A stretch of DNA of 64,000 bases from Alkaliphilus hydrothermalis (lineage in GTDB: Bacteria > Bacillota > Clostridia > Peptostreptococcales > Natronincolaceae), in NCBI RefSeq assembly GCF_016908555.1, contig NZ_JAFBEE010000005.1, positions 1 to 64,000 of the forward strand, in the 5' to 3' direction. Made by a program: the position numbers and the translations under genes. This document shows positions 1 through 9,590 of the stretch, piece by piece. The notes under the pieces are model-generated. The model saw only the letters and a list, made by a program, of their open reading frames with translations. It had not been told where the DNA came from and did no database searches. Positions within the stretch are counted from its first letter, which is position 1. Every line of letters starts with the position of its first letter.

Positions 1-111
1 TATTTTAGTAAGTTAAAACATTAAGGCGGTGAAACTGGAAAAATCTCAGGAAAATTATTTGCCAAAATTTCGCCAAAAACACTTGCCAGTTACAACAATT
101 CGCTATGAGGT
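1..111. other. Leader-distal flank of the CRISPR array
   Basis: AT-rich sequence with no open reading frame, no repeat and no ribosome binding site. It lies beyond the last (leader-distal) repeat when the array is read on the minus strand. It shows no degenerate repeat copy, and the adjoining terminal repeat is intact, which is a little unusual because the oldest repeat in an array is often decayed. The window ends here, so a continuation of the locus cannot be seen. Confidence 0.5.
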
Positions 112-1506
112 ATTTAAATACATCCTATGTTGAGGTTCAAGTGGCGTATCCTTACCAATTATTAGTGGGGATTTCACATTTAAATACATCCTATGTTGAG
201 GTTCAAGACGCAATCGGTTGGCATATGCCTAGTAGGTCACTTATTTAAATACATCCTATGTTGAGGTTCAAGAAGTAGTTACGATGCTGATAGTAGCAGA
301 TCTTTAATTTAAATACATCCTATGTTGAGGTTCAAGGTCTTAGCAGCTGCTTCTGCTCCGTCAGCTTTCGATATTTAAATACATCCTATGTTGAGGTTCA
401 AGTAAAGGATTTATGAAGATTATGGCAGGTGACGAACAATTTAAATACATCCTATGTTGAGGTTCAAGCAACAGAGTGTCTCTAACTTCATTGCTATGCT
501 TAAATTTAAATACATCCTATGTTGAGGTTCAAGTTATTTTTTGGATATAATATATCTGAGGTGATGATATTTAAATACATCCTATGTTGAGGTTCAAGCA
601 TCTATATGAGGTCGTCATCGTCTGTTGGTTCTCGATTTAAATACATCCTATGTTGAGGTTCAAGAGAAACGTTGCCTATAGTTGGATTAGGTGGTGGGAA
701 TTTAAATACATCCTATGTTGAGGTTCAAGATGGCTTGTATAACATAGGAAGGATGATGTAGAATTTAAATACATCCTATGTTGAGGTTCAAGATTAGAGA
801 CCTTTAGGAGACTTGATATGCTAGAGCAATTTAAATACATCCTATGTTGAGGTTCAAGATGATAGTATCATAATTAACTCTAACAGAAAGGAATTTAAAT
901 ACATCCTATGTTGAGGTTCAAGAGAAAATTTACATATAAAACGTCTACGGGAACTGATTTAAATACATCCTATGTTGAGGTTCAAGAAGATTAGTTTAAC
1001 TATTTGAGCCTGATCCTCATATTTAAATACATCCTATGTTGAGGTTCAAGATTATGATGCCCCAGAAGGATTTTAAGGACCCAAATTTAAATACATCCTA
1101 TGTTGAGGTTCAAGGATAAGGGAGGTTTTTAATAATGCTTAGTACATCATTTAAATACATCCTATGTTGAGGTTCAAGCAATATGCTAGGGATTATAAGA
1201 GATATAGAACCAAAATTTAAATACATCCTATGTTGAGGTTCAAGCCAAAATCGTAGGAGGTCCACAAGGTGCAGGTAAAAGATTTAAATACATCCTATGT
1301 TGAGGTTCAAGTAAGGTAGTGGAATTTAAAAGTAATATCTAGCTTAATTTAAATACATCCTATGTTGAGGTTCAAGGCAACAGAGTGTCTCTAACTTCAT
1401 TGCTATGCTTAAATTTAAATACATCCTATGTTGAGGTTCAAGATAAATACAGCCTTGCCTTCATTCATGTAGTCAGATTTAAATACATCCTATGTTGAGG
1501 TTCAAG
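112..1506 (-). CRISPR. Type I-B CRISPR array, 22 repeats and 21 spacers
   Basis: Twenty-two 30-bp repeats without an obvious mismatch alternate with 21 spacers of 33-37 bp. On the minus strand the repeat starts CTTGAACC and ends ATTTAAAT. That last octamer matches the 8-nt 5' handle left on crRNAs by Cas6 in I-B systems, so transcription runs from high to low coordinates, in line with the cas operon. First repeat read on + is 112-141, last is 1477-1506; the newest spacer should be 1443-1476. Spacers 469-503 and 1377-1412 are the same sequence except for one extra base. Several spacers look like phage or plasmid coding sequence (1245-1281 encodes a P-loop; 1115-1148 spans a Shine-Dalgarno and ATG). 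Orientation is inferred from the handle and cas position. Confidence 0.98.
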
Positions 1507-1696
1507 CACTGCAAACAAGCCATTCTTGTTTTGATAAGTTGGTTCAATCATATTGCAAAATCAATAATGTTCTAGTTTTTTACCAAGAGAAAATTAAGAT
1601 TTAAAAATCAAATTCAAAAACATTTCGAACCATTGTAATCACTTAACTTTGCTTAATTTCACGAAAGAAATAGCCTGGTAATTTTAGGTGCTCCAA
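1507..1696 (-). promoter_or_regulatory. CRISPR leader
   Basis: About 190 bp of AT-rich non-coding sequence between the cas2 stop codon and the first repeat, reading on the minus strand. This is where the leader of a I-B array is expected: it should carry the crRNA precursor promoter and the recognition sites for spacer integration. No exact promoter could be assigned by eye, so the array may also be served by read-through from the cas operon. Confidence 0.7.
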
Positions 1697-1987
1697 TCAA
1701 ATAATCAAGTCTTCTCCTGTATCATTTTGCTTATTTCCCAAAACCTCTTCTCCGAATACATTATTGTTCAACAATTTTATTATACAGACAAAATCCTCCT
1801 GCTGATCAATAATTTTATTCAAATCTTTTTTTAGTAGTATTAGATTTGAGGGAGTAATCTCGCCCCTAAAGACAGATTTTTGAAAATGAGATAGATACTT
1901 TTTGCATATTTTAAAAACTTTATTTACCCTTTCTACTTTAACATCATAAAAAAGAAAAGCATAGTTATAATTTAAATTTTTCTTCAT
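1697..1987 (-). CDS. cas2: CRISPR-associated endonuclease Cas2
   Basis: Cas2 forms the dimeric core of the Cas1-Cas2 integrase that inserts new spacers next to the leader. The 96-residue protein has the usual length and ferredoxin-like pattern: a hydrophobic first strand ending in FYDV (Asp15 is the conserved acidic residue) and the family signature SVFRGEIT near residues 38-45. The start ATG follows the cas1 TAG stop directly, with the GGAG ribosome binding site inside the end of cas1, so the two are translationally coupled. It is the last gene of the operon and abuts the leader. Family membership is clear; activity is inferred. Confidence 0.96.
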   Translation of the reverse strand: MKKNLNYNYAFLFYDVKVERVNKVFKICKKYLSHFQKSVFRGEITPSNLILLKKDLNKIIDQQEDFVCIIKLLNNNVFGEEVLGNKQNDTGEDLII

Positions 1988-2986
1988 CTAAATTTTCTCC
2001 TTCATACTAAAAGGCCTGAATTCTTTATCTTCTAAGATAAATTTTATAAGCTTATAACAATCCAGTTTTATTGCTGTTTTATAGGTTACTTTCCTATTTA
2101 ATTTTTGATGAAGAAACACACTTTCCAGTCTTTCCTCAAAGGCAGTAATAAAAATTTTTCTACCTTCATCATTTAGCAAACAATAATTTACTTTTTTATC
2201 AAAATGCTTACTTACTTGAATCTTCTTATTATTCACCAAATCAAAGATTGTCTTAAACACCAAAATAGGCTTAAAGGCTTCACTAATATCTAGACTAAGA
2301 GAAAATCTTCTCTCTGCAGGTGAGTGTAAAAAACTTATTCTTTGATCTAGGTGAGTGTTATATATAGCGGTGATTGATTTTCCATATAAAAGCGTATTCC
2401 CAAAGGAAACCAAAGCATTTATAGGATTGTCTGGTGGTCTTTTTACCCTTTTATTCATAACAAAATCTTCTGGTAGTATATGCTTAAAATCCCCATAAAA
2501 CCTTTGCCAAAGTTCTCCCTCCACCTGCATCACCTGTTGAATAGATTCCCCATAATCTAGGTTGCTTTGCATGTCATTCTTAATCCAATCTATTGTAACT
2601 TTAACTTCCTTTTTGTTATGCTTATAATAGTGATACAGCACTTCATAGATATTATTAGCAATTCCGTTCACAATTGCCTTGGCGATAATCAATCTTCTAG
2701 TGTTATATGCCTCCACCTGTTTCACAAGAATTTTACCACTAATATAGTGTTCTCTTGGATAAAATGTACCTGAATATCCCTCATAATAATTAAAAAAATG
2801 TACAATTATATTGTTTTGAGATAAAAAATCTAAGAGCTTGGTGTTTATGCTTATTTCAGACATGCAAAAAATTTCTTTTGTGTTCTCTACAGGTATGTAC
2901 ACATTTCTATTATCCTTTCTAAAGCAAATGGAATTATCCTTCCTCGTTAACTCACCCATCGAAGTTATATATCTTGTACTTCCCAT
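1988..2986 (-). CDS. cas1: CRISPR-associated endonuclease Cas1, subtype I-B
   Basis: Cas1 is the integrase that joins prespacers to the leader-proximal repeat. At 332 residues it is typical for I-B. The conserved metal ligands are visible: Glu156 in a VEGELW context, His221 in HSPAERRF, and Asp233 with Glu236 in LDISEAF. The N-terminal beta domain (about 1-90) and the helical catalytic domain are both present, so the gene looks intact. It sits between cas4 and cas2; this adaptation triplet is the usual set for I-B loci. Confidence 0.97.
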   Translation of the reverse strand: MGSTRYITSMGELTRKDNSICFRKDNRNVYIPVENTKEIFCMSEISINTKLLDFLSQNNIIVHFFNYYEGYSGTFYPREHYISGKILVKQVEAYNTRRLIIAKAIVNGIANNIYEVLYHYYKHNKKEVKVTIDWIKNDMQSNLDYGESIQQVMQVEGELWQRFYGDFKHILPEDFVMNKRVKRPPDNPINALVSFGNTLLYGKSITAIYNTHLDQRISFLHSPAERRFSLSLDISEAFKPILVFKTIFDLVNNKKIQVSKHFDKKVNYCLLNDEGRKIFITAFEERLESVFLHQKLNRKVTYKTAIKLDCYKLIKFILEDKEFRPFSMKEKI

Positions 2987-2995
2987 ATTTCCCTC

Positions 2996-3487
2996 CTAAA
3001 TATAACAATATTCAAAATACGCACATTTCTTACATGATGGTTTATCAATAGTTTTTGGGGCTTGATCCTCCAGGAGCAATACATCAATATTTTTAACTAC
3101 TTCTTCTAGTTCTATTAATATTTTCTCATTGAGTTCAACGTAGATTGTATCTTTAACTTTGTTTTTTTCAACAAACTCTAACTTACCCTTTCTTTCAATC
3201 CCTTTATCTCTTAATATCTTTAGATAAAATAATGTTTGCCATTTAGCAGCCTCTACATCTGCATCCGACTTCTTTACCTCTGTCAAGTAATCTTGACTAA
3301 GCTTATCAATCTTGATATGATCAATGCTTAATTCAGTCATTTTATTTTTTTCTTTCTTTACCTCATGAATAGCCTTACCAATCTTAACATCCTCACTATT
3401 ATCTTCTAAGTTAATTCTATTCCCATGTAGCCAACATTGTCTTTTACAATGAAAATAATAATTTATTAATGTACCATTAGCCCTCAT
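2996..3487 (-). CDS. cas4: CRISPR-associated exonuclease Cas4
   Basis: Cas4 is a RecB-like Fe-S nuclease that trims prespacers and checks the PAM. The protein is 163 residues. Four cysteines fit the cluster ligands: Cys14 (with Cys18 close by) at the N-terminus, and Cys152, Cys155 and Cys161 at the C-terminus. A QTLFYL segment matches the QxxxY motif of the RecB family. A 9-nt gap separates it from cas1 and from cas3. Short, as is usual for the I-B Cas4 group. Confidence 0.94.
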   Translation of the reverse strand: MRANGTLINYYFHCKRQCWLHGNRINLEDNSEDVKIGKAIHEVKKEKNKMTELSIDHIKIDKLSQDYLTEVKKSDADVEAAKWQTLFYLKILRDKGIERKGKLEFVEKNKVKDTIYVELNEKILIELEEVVKNIDVLLLEDQAPKTIDKPSCKKCAYFEYCYI

Positions 3488-3496
3488 AAGTACCTC

Positions 3497-6079
3497 CTAG
3501 ATAAAATCCCCTATCCCCTTATCAAAATTTTCCCGATCAAACTTCCCATTAACAAAATATTTTTCTCCATCACCAATATAATAAATATCCCCAGCTTGAT
3601 CTTCATATGTAAAGTGATTACTTTTTACTTTATATATAAAGTATTTCATGTTAGCCAATGCTTTAGACAATTTAACTTTTTTCTCACTATAACCCATTTT
3701 ACTATCCTTTAACAAAGCAACGTATTCCTCCCATACTTCTTCTCCCACTAGACTATCCTCTTCCCCTACGAGGATAGTTCTGTTAAGAAAAACACTATAT
3801 TCAAAACTTTCATCTATTAATGTCATTCTTTCTTTTACCTTAGTGAATGCCAATTCACCGATAGTACCAGTTATAAAATTCTTGAAGTTATTATCATTTA
3901 GTTTGTCAGCTTTATCATTTAGAACTTCCAAAACATAATCGTAAAATACTGAGAAATTTTTATTCAATAATATATCTCTAATATTTTCTGCAACCAAGGT
4001 TATATTTTTCTCTTTCCTAACGTCCCCTTTATATACCATAGAGGCTTCATCCAAGTTAAAGAAAAACACCCTACAGTTATCCTTTAGACAGGATCGATTA
4101 ATCCTCCCTAAAAACTGTTCCTCCGCATCTAACATTGATATATCCTTATACCCAATATCCATATCAATATCAACACCTGCTTCAATGACTTGGGTTGCTA
4201 TCAAAATGATATTTCTATTACCTTTTACTTTATCAATAATATTTCTCCGATCAATACTATTGTCATCCCCTGTAATAAGTAAAATTTCCTTTGTTTCTAT
4301 GGCTGGCATTGTTTCCTTATAGTCTATGAGTTTCTTAAAAAAAATCATGGCTGATTTCTTAGTGATGAATTCAATTAATATATTCCCGTCAGTACCCTTT
4401 GCAGTTTCTACAACATGACTTAACAGTGCCTCTATCATTTCTTCCTTAATCTCTAGTAAAGAAAAATCTAATTTTACCCTATCTTTAAAGATTGGATTAC
4501 TAAAATATTTTTCTCTATCTTCTATTAGGTTTACTGTATCTGTTTCTTGATCTATCAACTTGCTTAGATTAGGCAGAGTAGCAGACATGATTATAAACTT
4601 AATATTCAATGCTTCTGCGTAATAATTTAAAAATGTTATAATTTCCTTCCATATACCATTTTTATAACTTTGAATTTCATCTAAGATGATAACACTATTA
4701 CATAATTGATAAAGGGGAAAAAGATCATTTTTGGATGTTCCAAAGAGATAATTAAACATACTGACATGGGTAGTCAGTACCATAGGATAGTGAAGGAACT
4801 GTCTATCCAACAAAGACTTCTCATAATCGACGTCTATAAGGTCACTATCTTCTTCAGGTTTTTTCGCCCTTGTCTTAATTGGGACTACTGAATTTATAAC
4901 AGCTATATCCTCCATAATACCATTATTCCCAAAGAGTTTTCCCAAAGTATTAATATTTTGTTCAATGAGGGTATTAAAGGGATAGACATAAAAAATCTTG
5001 TTCATTTTTGAGGCTGCTTCCAATATTTTGAGGCTTAAATTAAAACCAACATTACTTTTACCACTGCCAGTTGGAGCTTCTAGGTAGAATATATTCTTAT
5101 CAATATTCTTAAGCAAGTTCTCCTCCGCTTCAAGAAACAGTTCATTTCGTAAAACATTAATATTGCTAATGTCATGAAAGCTAGTTTTTTTACCATAACT
5201 CTTATTTTGATAGTCCCTTATCCCTTTATATATTGAAGTATTTTTAAAGACATCATAAAACTTATTGATATCTTGTACTTTGCCTATATACTCTATTTGT
5301 TTACCATTTTTAAATTGTGAAGTAGCGTAGTAATCGCAAGAAAGTAGCAAAGAGGCTAAAAGCCTTTCATAGATAAACATGTACATATAGAAGCCCACAT
5401 TCTCCTCCTGTTTCTTCAATGTCTCTTTAACTGCCCCAAAAATATTTGATAATATATTTTTATTACATGCAAATACGATTGGTTCTTGGTAGATTTCATT
5501 AAACATAGTCAGTTCTTGAGTATATAGTCTGCAACCCTCCCTATCTTCATCTAATAGTTTATCTTGAAATTCCTGTAGACTGTCAAGAGAGCCATGATGT
5601 TTAGATATAATATAAGCGTTTAATACTAGAAATATTGCAAGGGTGCTTTTGTCTTTCTTATTAGGTAAACTTCGTATTTTATTAAAATAATGGTTTAGAT
5701 AAATTAAAGAAGAAAGCATAGAATGATTGGAATTATTATACTTCAACCCTTTTTTTCCTTTAAATAGTTTATTTCTCATTTTATTATACTGAAAATTACA
5801 ATTTATTTTCCCTATATCATGTAAATAGATGGTATTTAAGAGCATCTCACGATATAGCTTTCTCCCCTCATCACTACAATCTTCCATCAGCCCATTCTCA
5901 ATATTAAGGAGGATAGAGCTAAGTTGTTTATCTTCAACAATTTTATACAAGTATTCCGTAGCTAGTTCCCCATGCTCTTCTAAAGTTTCCTTTCTATCAT
6001 CTAAAACATGGGCATACATTGTGTCACGATTCAATATTATCTGTCCTAGTTCAATTTTATCAACACCATCAAAATACAT
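3497..6079 (-). CDS. cas3: CRISPR-associated helicase-nuclease Cas3 (HD type)
   Basis: Cas3 is recruited to Cascade-bound target DNA, nicks it and degrades it while unwinding. This 860-residue protein carries both parts. The N-terminal HD nuclease has His36, the HD pair His87-Asp88 in YLHDIGK, and a His-His pair at 161-162. The SF2 helicase shows PTGSGKS (336-342), DEIQ (467-470), SAT (499-501) and QFLGRINR (655-662). All key motifs are present, so interference should be functional. It follows cas5 after a 59-nt gap that holds a strong stem-loop (6118-6135). Confidence 0.97.
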   Translation of the reverse strand: MYFDGVDKIELGQIILNRDTMYAHVLDDRKETLEEHGELATEYLYKIVEDKQLSSILLNIENGLMEDCSDEGRKLYREMLLNTIYLHDIGKINCNFQYNKMRNKLFKGKKGLKYNNSNHSMLSSLIYLNHYFNKIRSLPNKKDKSTLAIFLVLNAYIISKHHGSLDSLQEFQDKLLDEDREGCRLYTQELTMFNEIYQEPIVFACNKNILSNIFGAVKETLKKQEENVGFYMYMFIYERLLASLLLSCDYYATSQFKNGKQIEYIGKVQDINKFYDVFKNTSIYKGIRDYQNKSYGKKTSFHDISNINVLRNELFLEAEENLLKNIDKNIFYLEAPTGSGKSNVGFNLSLKILEAASKMNKIFYVYPFNTLIEQNINTLGKLFGNNGIMEDIAVINSVVPIKTRAKKPEEDSDLIDVDYEKSLLDRQFLHYPMVLTTHVSMFNYLFGTSKNDLFPLYQLCNSVIILDEIQSYKNGIWKEIITFLNYYAEALNIKFIIMSATLPNLSKLIDQETDTVNLIEDREKYFSNPIFKDRVKLDFSLLEIKEEMIEALLSHVVETAKGTDGNILIEFITKKSAMIFFKKLIDYKETMPAIETKEILLITGDDNSIDRRNIIDKVKGNRNIILIATQVIEAGVDIDMDIGYKDISMLDAEEQFLGRINRSCLKDNCRVFFFNLDEASMVYKGDVRKEKNITLVAENIRDILLNKNFSVFYDYVLEVLNDKADKLNDNNFKNFITGTIGELAFTKVKERMTLIDESFEYSVFLNRTILVGEEDSLVGEEVWEEYVALLKDSKMGYSEKKVKLSKALANMKYFIYKVKSNHFTYEDQAGDIYYIGDGEKYFVNGKFDRENFDKGIGDFI

Positions 6080-6117
6080 ATAACTGTCACCTCTCTATTT
6101 AAGAAGCCTATATAAAT

Positions 6118-6135
6118 AGGAGGGATGCCCCTCCT
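6118..6135 (-). other. Stem-loop between cas5 and cas3
   Basis: A perfect 7-bp GC-rich stem, AGGAGGG against CCCTCCT with a 4-base loop, lies three bases after the cas5 stop codon. No run of T residues follows on the minus strand, so it is not a standard terminator. It may mark a site of mRNA processing or 3'-end protection that lowers cas3 relative to the Cascade genes. One arm also resembles a Shine-Dalgarno and the other its complement. Function is inferred. Confidence 0.55.
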
Positions 6136-6138
6136 AAT

Positions 6139-6885
6139 TTAAAAGAAAAATATTATTTTATTATTACACTGATATATAAGAGAACCTTTTTTTAGCTCTA
6201 GTGGTGCATTAGTCAGTACGAAGGATTCTAACTCATATTTATTGGTCGTTTCCTCTAAAGCTATCGGTAACATTTCTTGATACTTAAAGATGCTTTCATT
6301 ATTTGCCTCTATATCAAATGGATCCAACTCCACCACTTGATAATTAAAACAATCCTTCATGATCAAACTATCTACCCTATCACTACTGATGAGTTCTTGA
6401 GGATTAATAACTTCCACATCCGTAATATCTGCCCCATGGTCATTTTTTCCTAAGTAGGGTATATACTTAAATCGTTTCTCTACCATTCTTTGGCATAGTT
6501 CCTTCCCTATGGCATCTTCCACAAGAAGGTATATATCCCATTTAGGGTTTTCTAACCATTGCTCTTTAACGATTAGGTTCCCCCCCTGCTCTTTTGAAGC
6601 ATATCCAACAGAATTATTGAATACCTGCACTTTTTTTGCAATATATCCTTTATCATTTCTAGGTACTATACCTAATTTTACATCCTTTAACTTTTGGTAA
6701 AATTCTGGATAAACTGTCTTCTCCTCAGTTTGTTGGTTATAACCCTTATATCCTAAAATTGCCCCTAAGATACCTAGAATTGCTACTCTATGGATATTCC
6801 CATAAGTGAAATAGTAATAGCTATTAACATCAGGCTTTTTGAAGAAAGCAGTCCTTCCACCTAGAGTAAATTTTAATACCTTCAT
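6139..6885 (-). CDS. cas5b: Cascade subunit Cas5, subtype I-B
   Basis: Cas5 caps the 5' handle of the crRNA in Cascade. The 248-residue protein begins with the family's typical strand and glycine motif (LKFTLGGRTAFFKKP, residues 4-18) and continues with YYYFTYGNIHRVAILGILGAILG, a pattern seen in the Hmari/I-B Cas5 branch. The reading frame ends only 2 nt from the cas7 stop, so the genes are tightly coupled in the order cas8b-cas7-cas5. No catalytic role is expected because Cas6 is present. Confidence 0.93.
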   Translation of the reverse strand: MKVLKFTLGGRTAFFKKPDVNSYYYFTYGNIHRVAILGILGAILGYKGYNQQTEEKTVYPEFYQKLKDVKLGIVPRNDKGYIAKKVQVFNNSVGYASKEQGGNLIVKEQWLENPKWDIYLLVEDAIGKELCQRMVEKRFKYIPYLGKNDHGADITDVEVINPQELISSDRVDSLIMKDCFNYQVVELDPFDIEANNESIFKYQEMLPIALEETTNKYELESFVLTNAPLELKKGSLIYQCNNKIIFFF

Positions 6886-6887
6886 TT

Positions 6888-7844
6888 TTACACCTCTTTA
6901 AGGGTAAATATATTATATTTTTTTGCCCCTTTAATGGCTGTCTCTACAGTAGTTGTGTAAGGATTGTAGTAGATCTCTATATTGTAAATCCTCTCCTGCA
7001 ATTCATTCAGAAGTTCATCACAATTAATAGTGATTATATTTTTGCCTTCTCTCTTCTCAAAAGTAATGTATTGAGATAAATCTGGGAGATATAGGTCTAT
7101 TTCTGTTTCTATAAACAGTGCAAACTCATTTTCACAACCGAGTTTAGCATTTGTACTAAAGGATGTGGCCGCCACCAAGGAAGCTTTTTTGAAGCTCATG
7201 TAGTCCTCTTCTGTATATCCCTCCGTCAAATCAAGACTCTTAAATTCATCATATACCGTTGGATTGATTGCAAATGGATAGAAATAGTGGGCTTCATCGC
7301 TTACGATTTTAGTCCCTAGGGTAGAGGACTTAGCCTCTTCTTTATCTTCGTTATTCTTCCCTTCTTTTTTTGACGCATCTCTAAAGGGTGATAGAATTTG
7401 TTGTTCTTCTGCATGGGTTTCATCATATTTGTTGAAACCTTGACCGATTTGTACGGCCCCAGTTATTGAAATATTATTTCCTTCTTCAGCAAAGGTAGCA
7501 CCAAAGTTCTTAACGTCCACTGCTGTAAATAAATTGGTGATTACATTTCTTGTATCCTTATCTTTTTTAAGATCCTCTACATCAAAAATATATTCATATC
7601 TTTCTTTTAATGATCTAGGTATAAGTTCTGTTTCACCCTTCTTAGGCTCATTAAACTTCATGGACTTAATGTATAAGACCTTTTTCCCCTGTTGTTCCCA
7701 CATTTTTTTTATAGGATATTTAAAAGCCTTATCACTACCAAATACATCACCGTTTGAGGTTGTCTTTGGATACCCTGTAAAGTCAGCGTTCCAATTACTC
7801 ATTCTTGATACTATTCCTAAAACACCATATACTCTTTTATTCAT
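6888..7844 (-). CDS. cas7b: Cascade backbone Cas7, subtype I-B (Csh2)
   Basis: Cas7 polymerises along the crRNA spacer to form the Cascade backbone. The 318-residue protein has the Csh2 N-terminus: a first strand YGVLGIVSR followed by NWNADFTGYPKT and a GDVFGSDKAFKYPIKKMW stretch (about 5-50). Low-complexity charged residues near 150-175 (KKEGKNNEDKEEAK) probably form a surface loop. It lies between cas8b and cas5 with gaps of 15 and 2 nt, as in most I-B operons. Confidence 0.95.
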   Translation of the reverse strand: MNKRVYGVLGIVSRMSNWNADFTGYPKTTSNGDVFGSDKAFKYPIKKMWEQQGKKVLYIKSMKFNEPKKGETELIPRSLKERYEYIFDVEDLKKDKDTRNVITNLFTAVDVKNFGATFAEEGNNISITGAVQIGQGFNKYDETHAEEQQILSPFRDASKKEGKNNEDKEEAKSSTLGTKIVSDEAHYFYPFAINPTVYDEFKSLDLTEGYTEEDYMSFKKASLVAATSFSTNAKLGCENEFALFIETEIDLYLPDLSQYITFEKREGKNIITINCDELLNELQERIYNIEIYYNPYTTTVETAIKGAKKYNIFTLKEV

Positions 7845-7859
7845 AATCCTTTACCCTCC

Positions 7860-9578
7860 TTATTCTGATTTCTCATAAACTAAGTTGCTATGTAAATAAC
7901 CAGCAATAATCAAATCATCCTTAACTTTTTCCTCTGGTACATAAGCAGCAACCATAGCAAATAAGTTTTTAAATCGATTGGACCCTGTACTAATAGTATA
8001 ATTATATTTCTTATAGAGTTTTTTAAGTTCCAGTTTTATTTTCTCATCAGTTCTAGCATTAATTACTGGATTCGCCAGTGAATGTACTTTATTTCTCCCT
8101 TTACTGAGAGAAATGAAAAAACTCACCAGTTGTCCAACAGCAAAATAATATTCATTATCCCCTTCAATTTTCTCTGTCTCATTTTTATTAATTTTAAGTC
8201 TTAAAGAGTTTTTAACATCCATCAATAGATCTGCCATAGGCTCTCCCCCTTCAAAATATACTTTTAACCCGCACCTTAAATTAAACTGTTCCCCTGCCTT
8301 TGGTAAATACCCATTAACAATTGACCCCTTTACTAAGTCTAAGCTACTGGCATTTAGAACCTTCCATACATAGGAGTCATTCCCTTTATAGAACCAAGCA
8401 AACAAAGCTGTTCTTGATAATAATAGATTCCTTTTTAAGGAGTTATTATTAATCTTTATATCCTTAGCATCTGTAAAATAGTTATTAGCTAAATACTTAC
8501 TAAAAAAAACCTCATTGATTATGTTTTTTAAGGTCGTTAGGCTATGTACTTGATGATATTGCATATTTGACTTTTTAAGCTCCAATACATTATCTATATT
8601 TATAGGATTAATATTGGGTTTATAAAGTCCAATCACATCAAAATCAATAATTTCTATTTCCTTCCCTTTTTTTAACCTAATATAATAACCACCATGAATA
8701 TCCTTACCAGGGGTTTCATCATTGCCATAAGGATTCATACTATTTTCTTCTATATCTATATAGATATTATTTTTACCCACTGCTACTTGTGTACCTAAAT
8801 AGTCGAAAAATTTTCTCTGTATTAGTGCCGCTTCGCTAGAAATTAAGTATGGAATGGAATTTTTTCTACTTTTATTCTCTAAATATGGCTTTTTAGAATT
8901 TAGCCCCATATTATCATTTGGAAGTCCATAGGTAATTTCTTCTATTTCCACGTTATAGTCGTTACTATTATAAATATTGACTAGGATATAACGCTCACTT
9001 TCTTGTTCATAAATCATAGAATCATATAAAAAGAATATCTTCAAATATGTTTTGTCTTTACTATCAGAACTAGTTAGGCTAAATATGTTATTCTTCATCC
9101 AATTTTCGATTCTATCTATTCTATCCTTGTCTGGTTTTCCATACTTTTTCTCCACTGATAAGTACAATTTCTTTGAGTTAGACTTCTTACCATACTTGAT
9201 TAATGGATTTCTTAATATTTCGTAATACTTCTCTATAGTATCGTTGTTTATTTTGCCATTATGTAAGTTTTCTTTCTTTATAAAAAAAGTTAGATAATTA
9301 TTACTATGAATATTTTTATCTGCTATAGCCTTATTGGAGTCTAAGTATTTACTCATGTAGTCTGCTCTTTGGATAAATTCAAAATATGGATTAGAAGTAT
9401 CTATTTCCTTTGTTTTCTTATCCTTCTTAACTAGAATCCGATCTAAGATTTTAAATTCACCATTTTTGGAGTCTACAATTATATACTCTCCATCATCGGG
9501 TATATACTTATCTGTAATATATTTATCCCCATACTTCTTGTATTCCTGCTCAAATACCTTAATCACATCAGATAACAA
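7860..9578 (-). CDS. cas8b: Cascade large subunit Cas8b (Csh1/TM1802 type)
   Basis: Cas8b is the large subunit that reads the PAM and recruits Cas3. It is recognised mainly by size (572 residues), by position directly before cas7, and by general likeness to the TM1802/Csh1 family, whose sequences diverge fast. Only one cysteine stands out (CGLKVYF, around 472), so the Cys4 zinc finger found in many large subunits is not visible. Small-subunit function may be supplied by a nested Cas11 translated from the 3' end, as known for other I-B systems, but no internal start was assigned here. Confidence 0.9.
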   Translation of the reverse strand: MLSDVIKVFEQEYKKYGDKYITDKYIPDDGEYIIVDSKNGEFKILDRILVKKDKKTKEIDTSNPYFEFIQRADYMSKYLDSNKAIADKNIHSNNYLTFFIKKENLHNGKINNDTIEKYYEILRNPLIKYGKKSNSKKLYLSVEKKYGKPDKDRIDRIENWMKNNIFSLTSSDSKDKTYLKIFFLYDSMIYEQESERYILVNIYNSNDYNVEIEEITYGLPNDNMGLNSKKPYLENKSRKNSIPYLISSEAALIQRKFFDYLGTQVAVGKNNIYIDIEENSMNPYGNDETPGKDIHGGYYIRLKKGKEIEIIDFDVIGLYKPNINPINIDNVLELKKSNMQYHQVHSLTTLKNIINEVFFSKYLANNYFTDAKDIKINNNSLKRNLLLSRTALFAWFYKGNDSYVWKVLNASSLDLVKGSIVNGYLPKAGEQFNLRCGLKVYFEGGEPMADLLMDVKNSLRLKINKNETEKIEGDNEYYFAVGQLVSFFISLSKGRNKVHSLANPVINARTDEKIKLELKKLYKKYNYTISTGSNRFKNLFAMVAAYVPEEKVKDDLIIAGYLHSNLVYEKSE

Positions 9579-9590
9579 ATCCTCACCCCC

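Noticed and set aside
1321..1346. A partial repeat (ATTTAAAAGTAAT) inside a spacer
   Set aside because: Only seven bases match the repeat and the true repeats flank it at the correct distance.
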